Positions 20,739-30,284 of a stretch of 64,000 nt of DNA are shown piece after piece. Source of the stretch: Burkholderiales bacterium (GTDB lineage: Bacteria; Pseudomonadota; Gammaproteobacteria; Burkholderiales; Burkholderiaceae_C); NCBI GenBank assembly GCA_016213205.1, contig JACRAZ010000017.1:91488-155487 (forward strand), in the 5' to 3' direction. The notes beneath the pieces are model-generated. The model did not search any database and had not been told where the DNA came from. It saw nothing but the letters and a program-made list of their open reading frames with translations. Numbering within the stretch: position 1 is the stretch's first letter; each line of letters begins with the position of its first letter. A program made the translations under genes and the position numbers.

Positions 20739-22010
20739 ATGAACTCGCTGGTTTCCCCCACGCCGGTGCCGCTGCGCCAGGACGCCCGCACGATCGGCCT
20801 GATCGGCCTGGCGCACGGCAGCTCGCACTTCTTCCACATGCTGCTGCCGCCGATGTTCCCGTGGTTGATCCGCGACTTCGGCTTGAGCTACTCGGAACTG
20901 GGCCTGCTGGTCAGCGTGTTCTTCGTGATCTCGGGCATCGGCCAGGCGCTGGGCGGTTTCGTGGTCGACCGCATCGGCGCGCGGCCCGTGCTGCTGGGCG
21001 CGATGGTGTGTTTCGTGGCCGCAGCGCTTGCGGCGGCCATGGCCCAGGGCTATGCCGGCCTGATGCTTGCGGCCGCGCTGGCGGGCCTGGGCAATGCGCC
21101 GTTCCACCCCGCCGATTTCACGATCCTGAACAAGCGTGTGTCCGTCGCGCGGCTGGGGCACGCGTTCTCGGTGCACGGCATCACCGGCAACCTGGGCTGG
21201 GCGCTGGCGCCGGTGTTCCTGGCCGGCATCACCACCGCCACCGGCTCCTGGCGCCTGGCCTACCTTGGCGCCGCCGCGTATGCGGCGCTGGTGCTCGCGC
21301 TGCTGCTGTGGCAGCGCGACGCCATCGACGACCGCCAGGGCACCTGGGCCCACCAGCAGCCCGGCGCGGCGGCGGCCGCGCCGGCGGGCGAACACGCGAT
21401 GGCCTTCCTGAAGCTGCCGTCGGTGTGGTTGTGCTTCTCGTTCTTCTTCTGGACCACCGTGACGCTCAGCGCGGTGCAGAGTTTTGCGGGCCCGGCGCTG
21501 CAGGCGATGTACGGGCTGCCGCTTTCGCTGAGCTCGCTGGTGGTCACCGGCTACATGCTGTGCGGTGCGCTGGGCATGGTGTTGGGCGGGTTCCTGGTGG
21601 CCCGCGTGGCGAGGCTGGAGCGCGTGATCGCGTTGTGTCTGCTGGTGGCCGCGGCGCTGCTCGCACTGGTGGGCCTGCAGTGGCTGTCCGGAACGCTGGC
21701 GATGCTGGTCACCGCCGCCGCAGGCCTGGGCGCGGGGCTGGCCGGGCCCTCGCGCGACATGCTGATCAAGCGTGCCGCGCCCCCCGGGGCCACCGGCCGG
21801 GTCTATGGCACCGTGTACTCGGGCCTGGACCTGGGGTTCGCACTGGCCGCGCCGGTGCTGGGCCGCATGATGGATGCCGGCCAGACCCACGGCATCTTCT
21901 TTGCTGCGGCGGGCGCACTGCTGCTGGGCGTGGGCTCGGCCGCGCTGGTGGGGCAGGGCATCGCACTGCGCGCACGCACCGTGTCGGCCGGCGCCAAAAT
22001 GGCCGCTTGA
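20739..22010 (+). CDS. MFS transporter, fosmidomycin-resistance type
   Basis: Twelve-segment major facilitator of 423 aa. The segments HGSSHFFHMLLPPMFPWL and GNAPFHPADFTILNKRV, including the FHP motif, resemble Fsr-type exporters and related carriers. It is divergent from an AraC regulator and 56 nt upstream of a ThDP enzyme, so it may carry a substrate or product of that enzyme. Actual substrate unknown. Confidence 0.85.
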   Translation: MNSLVSPTPVPLRQDARTIGLIGLAHGSSHFFHMLLPPMFPWLIRDFGLSYSELGLLVSVFFVISGIGQALGGFVVDRIGARPVLLGAMVCFVAAALAAAMAQGYAGLMLAAALAGLGNAPFHPADFTILNKRVSVARLGHAFSVHGITGNLGWALAPVFLAGITTATGSWRLAYLGAAAYAALVLALLLWQRDAIDDRQGTWAHQQPGAAAAAPAGEHAMAFLKLPSVWLCFSFFFWTTVTLSAVQSFAGPALQAMYGLPLSLSSLVVTGYMLCGALGMVLGGFLVARVARLERVIALCLLVAAALLALVGLQWLSGTLAMLVTAAAGLGAGLAGPSRDMLIKRAAPPGATGRVYGTVYSGLDLGFALAAPVLGRMMDAGQTHGIFFAAAGALLLGVGSAALVGQGIALRARTVSAGAKMAA

Positions 22011-22066
22011 GCCCAGCCGGCGCCCCTCGCGGCCACGCCCGGCGGGCACCGCCCGAAGGTACCCCG

Positions 22067-23824
22067 ATGACTGCAACGCCCCTGTCCCCCGCCACCACCC
22101 CTGCCACCGCCGCCATCGAAGGCCGCCCCGCCGGCCATGTGCTGGTGGAGGCGCTGGTGGCGCAAGGCATCGACACCGCCTTCGGTGTCCCCGGCGAGAG
22201 CTACCTCGCGGTGCTGGACGGCTTCCATGAGCACCGCGAGCGCATCCGCTTCATCGCCTGCCGGCAAGAGGGCGGCGCAGCCTTCATGGCCGAGGCACAG
22301 GGCAAGCTCAGTGGCCGGCCCGGCATCTGCTTCGTCACGCGCGGCCCGGGCGCCACCAATGCCAGCATCGGCCTGCACACGGCGTTCCAGGATTCCACGC
22401 CGATGGTGTTGTTCGTGGGCCAGGTGGCCAGCGACCAGCGCGACCGCGAGGCGTTCCAGGAACTGGACTATCGCCAGATGTTCGGCCCCGGCACGCTGGG
22501 CATGGCCAAGTGGGTGGGCGAGGTGCAGGATGCCGACCGCCTGCCCGAATACGTGGCGCGCGCCTTCCACACCGCCATGCAGGGGCGGCCCGGCCCGGTG
22601 GTGCTGGTGCTGCCGGAGGACATGCTGACCCAGCGCACCCGTGCCCCGGTGCTGCCGCGCGTGCAGCCCGCCCAGGCCTGGCCGGCACCAGGCGCGTTGC
22701 GCGACCTGCGCAGCCTGCTGCTGGCCTCGCAGCGGCCCTTCGTCATCGCCGGTGGCGGTGGCTGGGATGCCGAGTCGGCCAAGGCGCTGCAGCGGTTTGC
22801 CGAGAACTGGCAACTGCCGGTGGGCTGCGGCTTCCGGTTCCAGGACACCTTTGACAACCGCCATCCGTTGTACGCCGGCGACGTGGGCATCGGCATCAAC
22901 CCCAGGCTGGCCCAACGCGTGAAGGACGCCGACCTGGTGATCGCGCTCGGCGTGCGCCTGGGCGAGATGACCACCGGCGGCTACACGCTGCTGACCCCGC
23001 CCCGGCCGGCGCAGAAGCTGGTGCACATCCATGCCGGCGCCGAGGAACTCGGCCGTGTCTACGCGGCCGACCTGCTGCTGCAGGCCTCGATGGCCACCGC
23101 GGCCAAGGCACTGGAAGCCCTGACCGCGCCACCCGCTGTGCCCTGGGCCGATGCCGCTGCCGCCGCCCATGCCGACTACGAGGCCAACCATGTGGCCCCA
23201 CCGGTGGCACCGCTGGACCTGGCGGTGGTGATGAAGACCGTGCAGCGCCTGGCGCCGCCCGACACCGTGTACACCAACGGCGCGGGCAACTACAGCGGCT
23301 GGCTGCACCGCTTCGTGCGGTACCACGGCCTGCAGCACCACGGTCGTACCCAGCTCGCACCGACCTCGGGCGCCATGGGTTACGGCGTGCCCGCGGCCGT
23401 GGCGGCCGCGCTGCTGCACCCGCAGCGCACGGTGGTCAATGTGGCCGGCGACGGCGACTTCCTGATGACCGGCCAGGAACTCGCCACCGCCACCGGCTAC
23501 GGCGCCAACCGCGGTGCGGGCCGGCTGGTGAGCCTGGTGGTGGACAACGGCAGCTACGGCACGATCCGCATGCACCAGGAGCGCGAGTACCCGGGCCGCG
23601 TGAGCGGCAGCGACCTGTACAACCCCGACTTCGCCGCGCTGGCGCGCGCCTATGGCTGGCGCGCGGCCCGTGTGGAACGCACCGAGGACTTCGAGCCTGC
23701 GTTTGCCCAGGCCCTGCAGGCTGGTGCGCCGATGCTGATCCACCTGCGGCTGGACAGCGACGTGATCACCTCGCGCACCACGCTCAGCGCCATTCGCGAG
23801 GCCGCGCGCCAGGCCGGGCGCTGA
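22067..23824 (+). CDS. thiamine diphosphate-dependent enzyme, acetolactate synthase-like
   Basis: 585 aa with the three-domain layout of acetohydroxyacid synthase and benzoylformate-decarboxylase relatives. The N-terminal PYR domain carries AFGVPGESYLAVLD with its catalytic glutamate in FIACRQEGGAAFMAE and GPGATNASIG. A central domain is followed by the PP domain with the ThDP motif starting GDGDFLMTGQ and ending VDNGSYGTIR. No small regulatory subunit gene is adjacent, so a catabolic decarboxylase or ligase is more likely than the IlvB biosynthetic role. It follows an MFS carrier. Confidence 0.85.
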   Translation: MTATPLSPATTPATAAIEGRPAGHVLVEALVAQGIDTAFGVPGESYLAVLDGFHEHRERIRFIACRQEGGAAFMAEAQGKLSGRPGICFVTRGPGATNASIGLHTAFQDSTPMVLFVGQVASDQRDREAFQELDYRQMFGPGTLGMAKWVGEVQDADRLPEYVARAFHTAMQGRPGPVVLVLPEDMLTQRTRAPVLPRVQPAQAWPAPGALRDLRSLLLASQRPFVIAGGGGWDAESAKALQRFAENWQLPVGCGFRFQDTFDNRHPLYAGDVGIGINPRLAQRVKDADLVIALGVRLGEMTTGGYTLLTPPRPAQKLVHIHAGAEELGRVYAADLLLQASMATAAKALEALTAPPAVPWADAAAAAHADYEANHVAPPVAPLDLAVVMKTVQRLAPPDTVYTNGAGNYSGWLHRFVRYHGLQHHGRTQLAPTSGAMGYGVPAAVAAALLHPQRTVVNVAGDGDFLMTGQELATATGYGANRGAGRLVSLVVDNGSYGTIRMHQEREYPGRVSGSDLYNPDFAALARAYGWRAARVERTEDFEPAFAQALQAGAPMLIHLRLDSDVITSRTTLSAIREAARQAGR

Positions 23825-23864
23825 GCCCGGCGCTGCATCGGCCCCGGGGGCGTCCGGGGGGCGC

Positions 23865-25088
23865 TCAGGCGTGGCTGTGGATCAGCTCGCGCACCCGCGG
23901 ATAGATCTGCTGCTGCCAGCGCCGCCCGCTGAACACGCCGTAGTGCCCCACGCCCAGCTGCACGTGGTGCGTCTTCATGAAGGGCCGGATGCCCGGGCAC
24001 AGGTCGTGCGCGGCCACGGTCTGGCCGATGGCGCAGATGTCGTCCCGCTCGCCTTCCACCGTGAACAGCGCGGTGCGCCGGATCTTGGCCGTGTCCACAC
24101 GCTCGCCATCAACCAACAGCTCGCCCTTGGCCAGGGCGAAGCGCTGGAACACCTCGGCCACCGTTTCGAGGTAGAACTCCGCTGGCAGGTCGTTGACGGC
24201 AAAGTACTCGTCATAAAAGGCGCAGGTGCGTTCGGCGGCCTCGGTGTCGCCCACCGCCAGCTGCTCGTACAGGCTGGCAAAGGCCTGGTGGTGCCGCTGC
24301 GGGTTCATGCTCATGAAGGCGGTGAGCTGCAGGAAGCCCGGGTACACGCGGCGCATCGCGCCGACGTAGCGCATCGGCACGCGGCTGATCAGGTTGTTCT
24401 CGAACCACTCGATCGGCCGGCCTGTGGCGAGCTCGTTCACCTGCGTCGGGTTGATGCGGCAGTCGATCGGCCCGGCCATCAGGGTCATGCTGCGGGGCTG
24501 CGCCGGGTGATCCTTCGCGGCCATCAGCGCCACCGCCGCCAGCGCGGGCACGCACGGCTGGCACACGGCGAGCAGGTGGGTGCCGGGGCCCAGGTGCTCG
24601 AGGAAGCCGATCACCTGTTTCACGTAGTCGCCCAGGCCGAAGCCGCCGTGCCGCAAGGACACGTCGCGCGCGTTGTGCCAGTCGGTGATGTAGACATCAT
24701 GGTCGGCCAGCATCGTGCGCACCGTGTCGCCCAGCAGCGTGGCGAAGTGGCCCGACAGCGGCGCCACCACCAGCACGCGGGGCAGCGGTGCCTCGTCGCC
24801 GGGACCTGTGTCGTCACAGGCAAACCGCAGCAAGGTGGCAAACGGTCTGCGCAGCACCTCCTGCTCGCGCACGCGTACCCAACGGTCGCCCCGCAGCACC
24901 GAATCGATGCCGAACGAAGGGCGCCGGTGCGTGAGCCTCAGGCGCGAGAACACCTCGCAGGCGGAGGCGATCTGGCGCGCCATCGGCGAATGCGGCAGGC
25001 CATGCCGCAACCAGGCCGAACTCGCCGTTGCCAGGCCCTGCAGGGGTGACAGCCAATCGACCTGGGCCTGGTAGGTGTGATACAGCAT
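23865..25088 (-). CDS. phaZ: intracellular polyhydroxyalkanoate depolymerase
   Basis: Alpha/beta hydrolase-like enzyme mobilising stored polyhydroxybutyrate, 407 aa. The N-terminus MLYHTYQAQVDWLSPL, the segment TDWHNARDVSLRHGGFGLGDY and the nucleophile region LAVCQPCVPAL (Cys in place of the usual Ser) match the intracellular PhaZ group; the C-terminus has HHVQLGVGHYGVFSGRRW with the histidine. It shows that the host stores polyester. Confidence 0.92.
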   Translation of the reverse strand: MLYHTYQAQVDWLSPLQGLATASSAWLRHGLPHSPMARQIASACEVFSRLRLTHRRPSFGIDSVLRGDRWVRVREQEVLRRPFATLLRFACDDTGPGDEAPLPRVLVVAPLSGHFATLLGDTVRTMLADHDVYITDWHNARDVSLRHGGFGLGDYVKQVIGFLEHLGPGTHLLAVCQPCVPALAAVALMAAKDHPAQPRSMTLMAGPIDCRINPTQVNELATGRPIEWFENNLISRVPMRYVGAMRRVYPGFLQLTAFMSMNPQRHHQAFASLYEQLAVGDTEAAERTCAFYDEYFAVNDLPAEFYLETVAEVFQRFALAKGELLVDGERVDTAKIRRTALFTVEGERDDICAIGQTVAAHDLCPGIRPFMKTHHVQLGVGHYGVFSGRRWQQQIYPRVRELIHSHA

Positions 25089-25237
25089 CTGAACGGCACG
25101 GTGGCCGAGGATGACCAGCGGCGCCGAACCAGGGCGAGGCAAGGAACGGACCACCCAATCCAGGCGAGTGCCGCGGTGGCCATGCACCACGCTGGCACAG
25201 CGCTTGCGAACCGGGGGCAGCCCAGGAGCCCACCACC

Positions 25238-25897
25238 ATGTCAAAGACCACGCTCACGCTCAGCAGCAAGAACTACTCGTCGTGGTCGCTGCGCGGCTGG
25301 TTGCTGGCCCGCTTCGCCGGGCTCGAGTTCGAGGAGGTGATGCTGCCCGCCGACGATGCCGGCGCCAAGGCCGAGATGCTGCTGCTCGCGCCGTCCATCC
25401 TGGTGCCCTGCCTGCGCCACCAGGGGGTGACGGTGTGGGACACGCTGGCCATCGCCGAGTACCTGCACGAACTCAGGCCGAAGGCCGGCTTGCTGCCGCA
25501 CGACCGCGCGGCGCGCGCACATTGCCGTGCGGTGTGTGGCGAGATGCACTCGGGCTTCGTCTCTCTGCGCTCGGCCTTGCCGATGAACCTGAAGGGCCGC
25601 TACCCCGGCTACAAGGTGTGGAGCCGGGCGCAGACCGACATCGAGCGTGTGCTCGCCATCTGGCAGGAGTGCCTGGCCACCTATGGCGGTCCGTTCCTGT
25701 TCGGCGACGTGCGCGGCATGGCCGACGCGATGTACGCACCGGTTGTCACCCGGCTGCACACCTACGACGTGCGTGTGCCCGACGCGGCCAGCGCCGCCTG
25801 GTGCCAGCGCATCATGGCCATGCCCGAGATGCAGGAGTGGATCGCCGCAGCGCAGCAGGAGCCCGAGGCGATCGACGAACTCGAGGTGGAGTTCTGA
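25238..25897 (+). CDS. glutathione S-transferase family protein
   Basis: 219 aa, with thioredoxin-like N-terminal domain (SSKNYSSWSLRGWLLARF and the cis-proline loop SILVPCL, then WDTLAIAEYLHEL) and a helical C-terminal domain. It is divergent from phaZ with about 150 nt between starts. A specific substrate cannot be named. Confidence 0.9.
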   Translation: MSKTTLTLSSKNYSSWSLRGWLLARFAGLEFEEVMLPADDAGAKAEMLLLAPSILVPCLRHQGVTVWDTLAIAEYLHELRPKAGLLPHDRAARAHCRAVCGEMHSGFVSLRSALPMNLKGRYPGYKVWSRAQTDIERVLAIWQECLATYGGPFLFGDVRGMADAMYAPVVTRLHTYDVRVPDAASAAWCQRIMAMPEMQEWIAAAQQEPEAIDELEVEF

Positions 25898-25912
25898 CCG
25901 GGGGGCGCCGGC

Positions 25913-26266
25913 TCACAGGCCCCAGCCCCGGGGTGAGGGCACCGCGCACACCGGGTCGACATCGATCGTCTTGAACTCGGCGGGGCCCACGATCTCCAGG
26001 TATTCCCTGTCCGGCGAGTAGTCGAACAGGTGGTGCCGCACACCCGGACGCTGGTGCACGCAGTCGCCCGCCGAGACCAGCGTTTCCTGGTCTTCGTACA
26101 TGAACCGCGCCCAGCCACGCAACATGACGACGAGGTGGAACCCCGCCTCATGCCGGTGCCATCCGGTGCCCTTCTCGGGTGCGTAGTGCGCGATGACCGG
26201 TTGCGCGAGCACCTTGCACCGGGTGGCTTCGGCCGCGCCCAGGTGCCGCCTGGCCGGACCATGCAA
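25913..26266 (-). CDS. cupin-domain protein
   Basis: About 117 aa single-domain cupin: GTGWHRHEAGFHLVVMLRG (motif 1 with metal-type histidines) and GDCVHQRPGVRHHLFDYS (motif 2). The start is uncertain; the frame opens at a TTG at 26266, 28 nt after the EamA gene stop, and a GTG further in (CKVLAQ) is possible. It is probably co-transcribed with the upstream EamA transporter. Confidence 0.75.
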   Translation of the reverse strand: MHGPARRHLGAAEATRCKVLAQPVIAHYAPEKGTGWHRHEAGFHLVVMLRGWARFMYEDQETLVSAGDCVHQRPGVRHHLFDYSPDREYLEIVGPAEFKTIDVDPVCAVPSPRGWGL

Positions 26267-26293
26267 CTCGCATTCCCGCTGCCGCGGCCCTCG

Positions 26294-27184
26294 TCAGGCC
26301 CGGCGTGCGCGCAGCAGCAGCACCACGCCCAGCAGGATGACGCCGGCCGCCAGCCATTCGGCCGCGCTGATGCGCTCGCCGGCCAGCGCCACGCCCAGCA
26401 GCATCGCGATCACCGGGTTGACGAAGGTGTAGCTCGAGGCCAGGCCCGGCGAGCCCTGGGCGAGCAGCACCATGTAGGCATTGAACGCGATCAACGAGCC
26501 GAACACCACCAGGTACAGCCAGGCCCCGAGCGCCGGCGCGCCCATCTGCCGGGGTACGGTCTCGCCATCCAGTGCCGACAGCAGCAGCAGCACCGCGCCG
26601 CCGCACAGCATCTCGCTGGCGAAGCCCATCGCGCCGGGGGCCAGCGGCAGGCTGCGCTGGCTGAGCACGCTGCCCACCGACCAGGCCAGGCAGGCCACGA
26701 CGATGGCCGCCAGCCCCGCGGGCGATGCGCCGAAGCCGGCCCCTTGCGTGAGCATCAGCACGCCGGCCAGCCCGACCACGATGCCGGTGAGTTCAGCGCG
26801 CGCCGGCCGCAGGCCGTAGGCCAGGTTGGCCAACGCGATCATCAGGGGCACCACCGCGATGAAGGCCACCACCAGCCCGGAGCCCACCGTCAGTTCGGCG
26901 ACCGCGGTGCCCCCCATGCCGCCCCCCAGCATCAGCGCACCGACGACCAGGGCATGGCTCCACTGGCGCAACGTGGGCATGGCCCGCCCGCGCCAGCGCA
27001 TCCAGGCCAGCAGCAGCGCGCCGGCCACCACGAAGCGGCTGCCCATCAGCAGGAACGGCGGCCAATCCACCAACGCCACCTTGATCGCGAGGTAGGTCGA
27101 GCCCCACACCAGCCAGGTGGCGGCCAGGCACGCCAGCACCAGCGGGGGCAGGGGGGAGCGCAGGCCTGCAACGAGTGTTCGCAT
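26294..27184 (-). CDS. EamA/DMT-family exporter, YedA-like
   Basis: 296 aa with ten hydrophobic segments and two EamA repeats; WLVWGSTYLAIKVALVDWPP near residue 25 is typical of YedA-like permeases, and the second repeat ends with SSYTFVNPVIAMLLGVALAGE. It is divergent from an Lrp-type regulator (27289), a pairing typical of amino-acid exporters, so export of an amino acid or similar compound is inferred. Confidence 0.9.
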   Translation of the reverse strand: MRTLVAGLRSPLPPLVLACLAATWLVWGSTYLAIKVALVDWPPFLLMGSRFVVAGALLLAWMRWRGRAMPTLRQWSHALVVGALMLGGGMGGTAVAELTVGSGLVVAFIAVVPLMIALANLAYGLRPARAELTGIVVGLAGVLMLTQGAGFGASPAGLAAIVVACLAWSVGSVLSQRSLPLAPGAMGFASEMLCGGAVLLLLSALDGETVPRQMGAPALGAWLYLVVFGSLIAFNAYMVLLAQGSPGLASSYTFVNPVIAMLLGVALAGERISAAEWLAAGVILLGVVLLLRARRA

Positions 27185-27251
27185 GGTGCGATGCTAGAAG
27201 GCCAGCCCGGGCCGCGCCATGCAGGTTTCAAGATTTCTCGGGGCAGGCACC

Positions 27252-27288
27252 GTTGAAATACAGGCCCGAGCGCTGCTAGGCTTTCAAC
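27252..27288. promoter_or_regulatory. inverted repeat directly before the Lrp-family gene
   Basis: GTTGAAA (27252-27258) and TTTCAAC (27282-27288) form a perfect 7-bp inverted repeat with a 23-nt spacer, ending at the base before the ATG of the regulator and lying between it and the divergent EamA gene. The position suggests an autoregulatory operator. Confidence 0.5.
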
Positions 27289-27780
27289 ATGAATGAACCC
27301 CAGCGCCTGGACGCCTACGACACACGCATCCTGGCCGAATTGCAGGCCGATGCGCGCATCGCGATGGCCGAACTGGGCCGTCGGGTGCACCTGTCCCAGC
27401 CCGCGGTCACCGAGCGCGTGCGCAAGCTCGAGGCGGCGGGGGTGATCACCGGCTACCGCGCCACAGTGAACCTGCAGGCGATGGGTTACGGCATCCGCGC
27501 CATCGTGCGTGTGGCGCGGGTGGACTACCCGCGCATGCTCAAGCAGATCCAGCAGACTCCGGAGATCCTGAACGCATTCAACGTCACCGGCGAAGACAGC
27601 TGGATCCTCGAGATCGCGGTGATCGACGTGGCCCACCTCGATGCGGTGGTGTCGCGCTTCTGCCTGCTGAGCCAGACCTCCACCGCCATCATCCTGGGCG
27701 CGCCGCGCGAGCACCAGCCGGTGCGCCCGGCCCGGCACGAGGACGTGAAGCCCCCTGCGCATCGGCGCGCCCGCGCATGA
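27289..27780 (+). CDS. Lrp/AsnC-family transcriptional regulator
   Basis: 163 aa. The N-terminal winged helix has LDAYDTRILAELQADARI and GRRVHLSQPAVTERVRKLE, and the RAM ligand domain follows (VARVDYPRM, NVTGEDSWILEIAV). The divergent EamA exporter is its likely target. The last 20 residues are basic and Pro-rich, beyond the usual end of the family. Confidence 0.93.
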   Translation: MNEPQRLDAYDTRILAELQADARIAMAELGRRVHLSQPAVTERVRKLEAAGVITGYRATVNLQAMGYGIRAIVRVARVDYPRMLKQIQQTPEILNAFNVTGEDSWILEIAVIDVAHLDAVVSRFCLLSQTSTAIILGAPREHQPVRPARHEDVKPPAHRRARA

Positions 27781-27920
27781 GGCCAGGCATCCCCTCCCAC
27801 CCAGGCGGCGGTCCGGGTCTTGACGCCCGTCAAGAATCGCTCGTCGGCACCCGTTAGCATGCGGTCCGCAGCGGCCGGATCTCCCGGCCCGCACGATGCA
27901 CACGATTCTTCCGCCCTCCG

Positions 27921-28583
27921 ATGTCTGCCCAGCCGATGCACGCACCCGCCAGCGCAGCGCTCAGCGCACGTGGCCTGGCCTGCCGGCGCGGGCGGCGCAT
28001 GCTCTTTCGCGGCCTCGACCTGGCACTGCCCGCCGGCAGCGTGACCTGGCTGCGCGGCACCAACGGCAGCGGCAAGACCAGCCTGATGCGCATCCTGGCC
28101 GGGCTCTCGCACCCGGCCGAGGGCGAGGTGCTGTGGCAGGGGCAGCCCTGGCGGCATGCGGCCGCGGCCGCACGCGCGGGCACGCTCTACATCGGGCACG
28201 CCAATGCGCTGAAGGACGACCTCACGCTCACCGAGGCGGTGGCCTTCCTGGCGGCCCTGGCTGGGCTGGACGACGCCACCGGGCGTGCCACCCGCGCCCT
28301 CGAGCGCCTGGGCCTGGCGTCGCGCCGGCAGGCGCCGGTGCGCACCTTGTCGCAAGGCCAGCGCCGGCGCGGTGCGCTGGCCCGCCTGGCGCTGGACGAT
28401 GTGCCACGCACCTGGATCCTGGACGAACCCTTCGATGCCCTGGACCGCGCCAGCGTGGGCGTGCTCAGCGGCTTGATCGAGGACCATGCCCGCCGGGGCG
28501 GCGCCGTGCTGCTGACCAGCCACCAGGCGGTGGAACTCGCCGGTGCGGGCGAACTCGACCTGGAGCCCTGGCGCGTTCAATGA
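27921..28583 (+). CDS. ccmA: cytochrome c biogenesis ATP-binding protein CcmA
   Basis: ABC ATPase of the CcmABCD complex that releases holo-CcmE, 220 aa. Walker A GTNGSGKTS near residue 47, signature LSQGQRRRGALARLAL and Walker B TWILDEPFDALD are intact. It is the first gene of a complete system I operon, ccmABCDEFGHI, extending to 35032. Confidence 0.95.
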   Translation: MSAQPMHAPASAALSARGLACRRGRRMLFRGLDLALPAGSVTWLRGTNGSGKTSLMRILAGLSHPAEGEVLWQGQPWRHAAAAARAGTLYIGHANALKDDLTLTEAVAFLAALAGLDDATGRATRALERLGLASRRQAPVRTLSQGQRRRGALARLALDDVPRTWILDEPFDALDRASVGVLSGLIEDHARRGGAVLLTSHQAVELAGAGELDLEPWRVQ

Positions 28584-28659
28584 CTGCACCGCAACAGCCC
28601 GATGGACGCGACCTGGCGCGCACCCCAAGCCTGCGGCCCTTCGGCAAGCAGGCGCGGCC

Positions 28660-29325
28660 ATGAGCGTGCTGTGGTCCATCACCCGTCGCGACCTGCTGCT
28701 CGCACGTCGCCGCCGCGTCGAGGCACTGCTGCCGCTGGGCTTCTTCGTCGTGGCCGCCGGGCTGTTTCCGATCGGTGTCGGCCCGGAACCTCAGACGCTC
28801 CGGCAGATCGGACCCGGGGTTGTGTGGGTGTGTGCCTTGCTCGCGGCGATGCTTTCAGTGACACAGATGTTTTCCAGCGACCACCAGGACGGCTCGCTCG
28901 AGCAGATGCTGCTCGCGCCCCAGTCGCTGGTGACGCTGGTGTTCGGCAAGGTGCTCGCGCACTGGTTCTCCTCCGGCGTGCCGCTGGTGCTGGCGTCGCC
29001 GCTGATCGGTGTGCTGTTCGACATGAACGCCGCCGCCATCGGCACCCTGGCGCTCACCTTGCTGCTGGGCACGCCGGTGCTCAGCCTGCTGGGCGCGGTG
29101 GGGGCGGCCCTGACACTGGGCCTGCGCAGTGGGGCCGCGCTGGTGTTCCTGCTGGTGCTGCCGCTCACGATTCCGGCGCTGATCTTCGGCACCGGCGCGG
29201 TCGGCGCGGTGGATGCGGGCATGTCGGCCCAGGCCCATCTCTCGCTGCTGGGCGCGTTCCTGATCGCCTCGTTGCTGGGCGCTCCGCTGGCCACCGCGGC
29301 CGCGTTGCGCATTTCGCTCGATTGA
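28660..29325 (+). CDS. ccmB: heme exporter protein CcmB
   Basis: Membrane component with six hydrophobic segments, 221 aa. N-terminal ITRRDLLLARRRRVEALLPLGFF and FSSDHQDGSLEQML are characteristic. ATG 28660 gives the family length, and 76 nt separate it from the ccmA stop. Confidence 0.95.
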   Translation: MSVLWSITRRDLLLARRRRVEALLPLGFFVVAAGLFPIGVGPEPQTLRQIGPGVVWVCALLAAMLSVTQMFSSDHQDGSLEQMLLAPQSLVTLVFGKVLAHWFSSGVPLVLASPLIGVLFDMNAAAIGTLALTLLLGTPVLSLLGAVGAALTLGLRSGAALVFLLVLPLTIPALIFGTGAVGAVDAGMSAQAHLSLLGAFLIASLLGAPLATAAALRISLD

Positions 29326-29343
29326 GCTTCTGAACCACATGCC

Positions 29344-30090
29344 ATGACCGCGCGCCAAGCCCCGCTGACCTGGACGACCTTCGCTGCACCGTCGCGCTTC
29401 TACGCGCTGTCCGGTGCACTGATCCCTTGGCTGTGGGCGGCCACGGTGCTGCTGGCGGCAGCCGGGCTCTACATCGGCTTCGCGATCGCGCCCACCGATT
29501 TCCAGCAGGGCGACGCGTATCGCGTGATCTTCATCCACGTGCCCGCGGCCTGGATGTCGATGCTGATCTACCTCGTCATGGCGTTCTGGGCCGCCTGGGG
29601 CTGGATGCTCAACGCGCGCATGGCCTCGATGTACGCCCGCGCGCTGGCGCCCACCGGCGCCATGTTCACCTTCATCGCGCTGTGGACCGGCGCGCTGTGG
29701 GGCAAGCCCACCTGGGGCACCTGGTGGGTGTGGGACGCGCGGCTCACCTCCGAGTTCATCCTGTTGCTGCTGTACGTGGGCTACATCGCGCTCACCGAGG
29801 CCATCGACGACCCGCGCCGCGCCGCCAATGCCGGCGCACTGCTGGCGCTGGTGGGGGCGGTGAACATCCCCATCATCTACTTCTCGGTGCGCTGGTGGAA
29901 CACGCTGCACCAGGGCTCCACGATCAGCATGACCGCCGCGCCCAAGATGGCCAGCATCATGCTGACGGCCATGCTGCTGATGACCTTCAGCTTCTGGGCC
30001 TACAGTTTCGCGGTGGTGTTCACACGGGCGAGGGCGATCGTGCTCGAGCAGGAGAGCGACACCGATTGGGTCAAGGCACTGCGCCGCTGA
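29344..30090 (+). CDS. ccmC: heme ABC transporter permease CcmC
   Basis: Six-segment membrane protein, 248 aa, that loads heme onto CcmE. The tryptophan-rich periplasmic signature is seen in [19 protein letters not shown] near residue 120. Heme-binding histidines flank it ([22 protein letters not shown]). Confidence 0.96.
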   Translation: MTARQAPLTWTTFAAPSRFYALSGALIPWLWAATVLLAAAGLYIGFAIAPTDFQQGDAYRVIFIHVPAAWMSMLIYLVMAFWAAWGWMLNARMASMYARALAPTGAMFTFIALWTGALWGKPTWGTWWVWDARLTSEFILLLLYVGYIALTEAIDDPRRAANAGALLALVGAVNIPIIYFSVRWWNTLHQGSTISMTAAPKMASIMLTAMLLMTFSFWAYSFAVVFTRARAIVLEQESDTDWVKALRR

Positions 30091-30110
30091 CGCAGGCGAG
30101 GACGACGACG

Positions 30111-30284
30111 ATGATGAACTGGAACTCGCTCGACGAATTCCTGCACATGGGTGGCTACGGCCTGTATGTGTGGGGCTCCTATGGCGTGACGCTGCTGGTC
30201 ATGCTGGCCGAGCCACTGCTGGCGCGGCACCGCTTCAAGACGGCATTGCAGGCCATCGGCAACGAACCGGAGAACACCCCATGA
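30111..30284 (+). CDS. ccmD: heme exporter protein CcmD
   Basis: Small single-span membrane protein of 57 aa. A short N-terminal part ([16 protein letters not shown]) runs into a hydrophobic helix, then a basic tail (ARHRF). It stabilises the CcmABC-CcmE complex. Its stop overlaps the ccmE start as ATGA. The start may be either of two adjacent ATGs. Confidence 0.9.
   Translation: MMNWNSLDEFLHMGGYGLYVWGSYGVTLLVMLAEPLLARHRFKTALQAIGNEPENTP

Noticed and set aside
22067..23824. Naming the ThDP enzyme ilvB/ilvI
   Set aside because: No ilvN/ilvH small subunit gene or other branched-chain gene is adjacent; it sits beside an MFS carrier and AraC regulator, so only the family is given.
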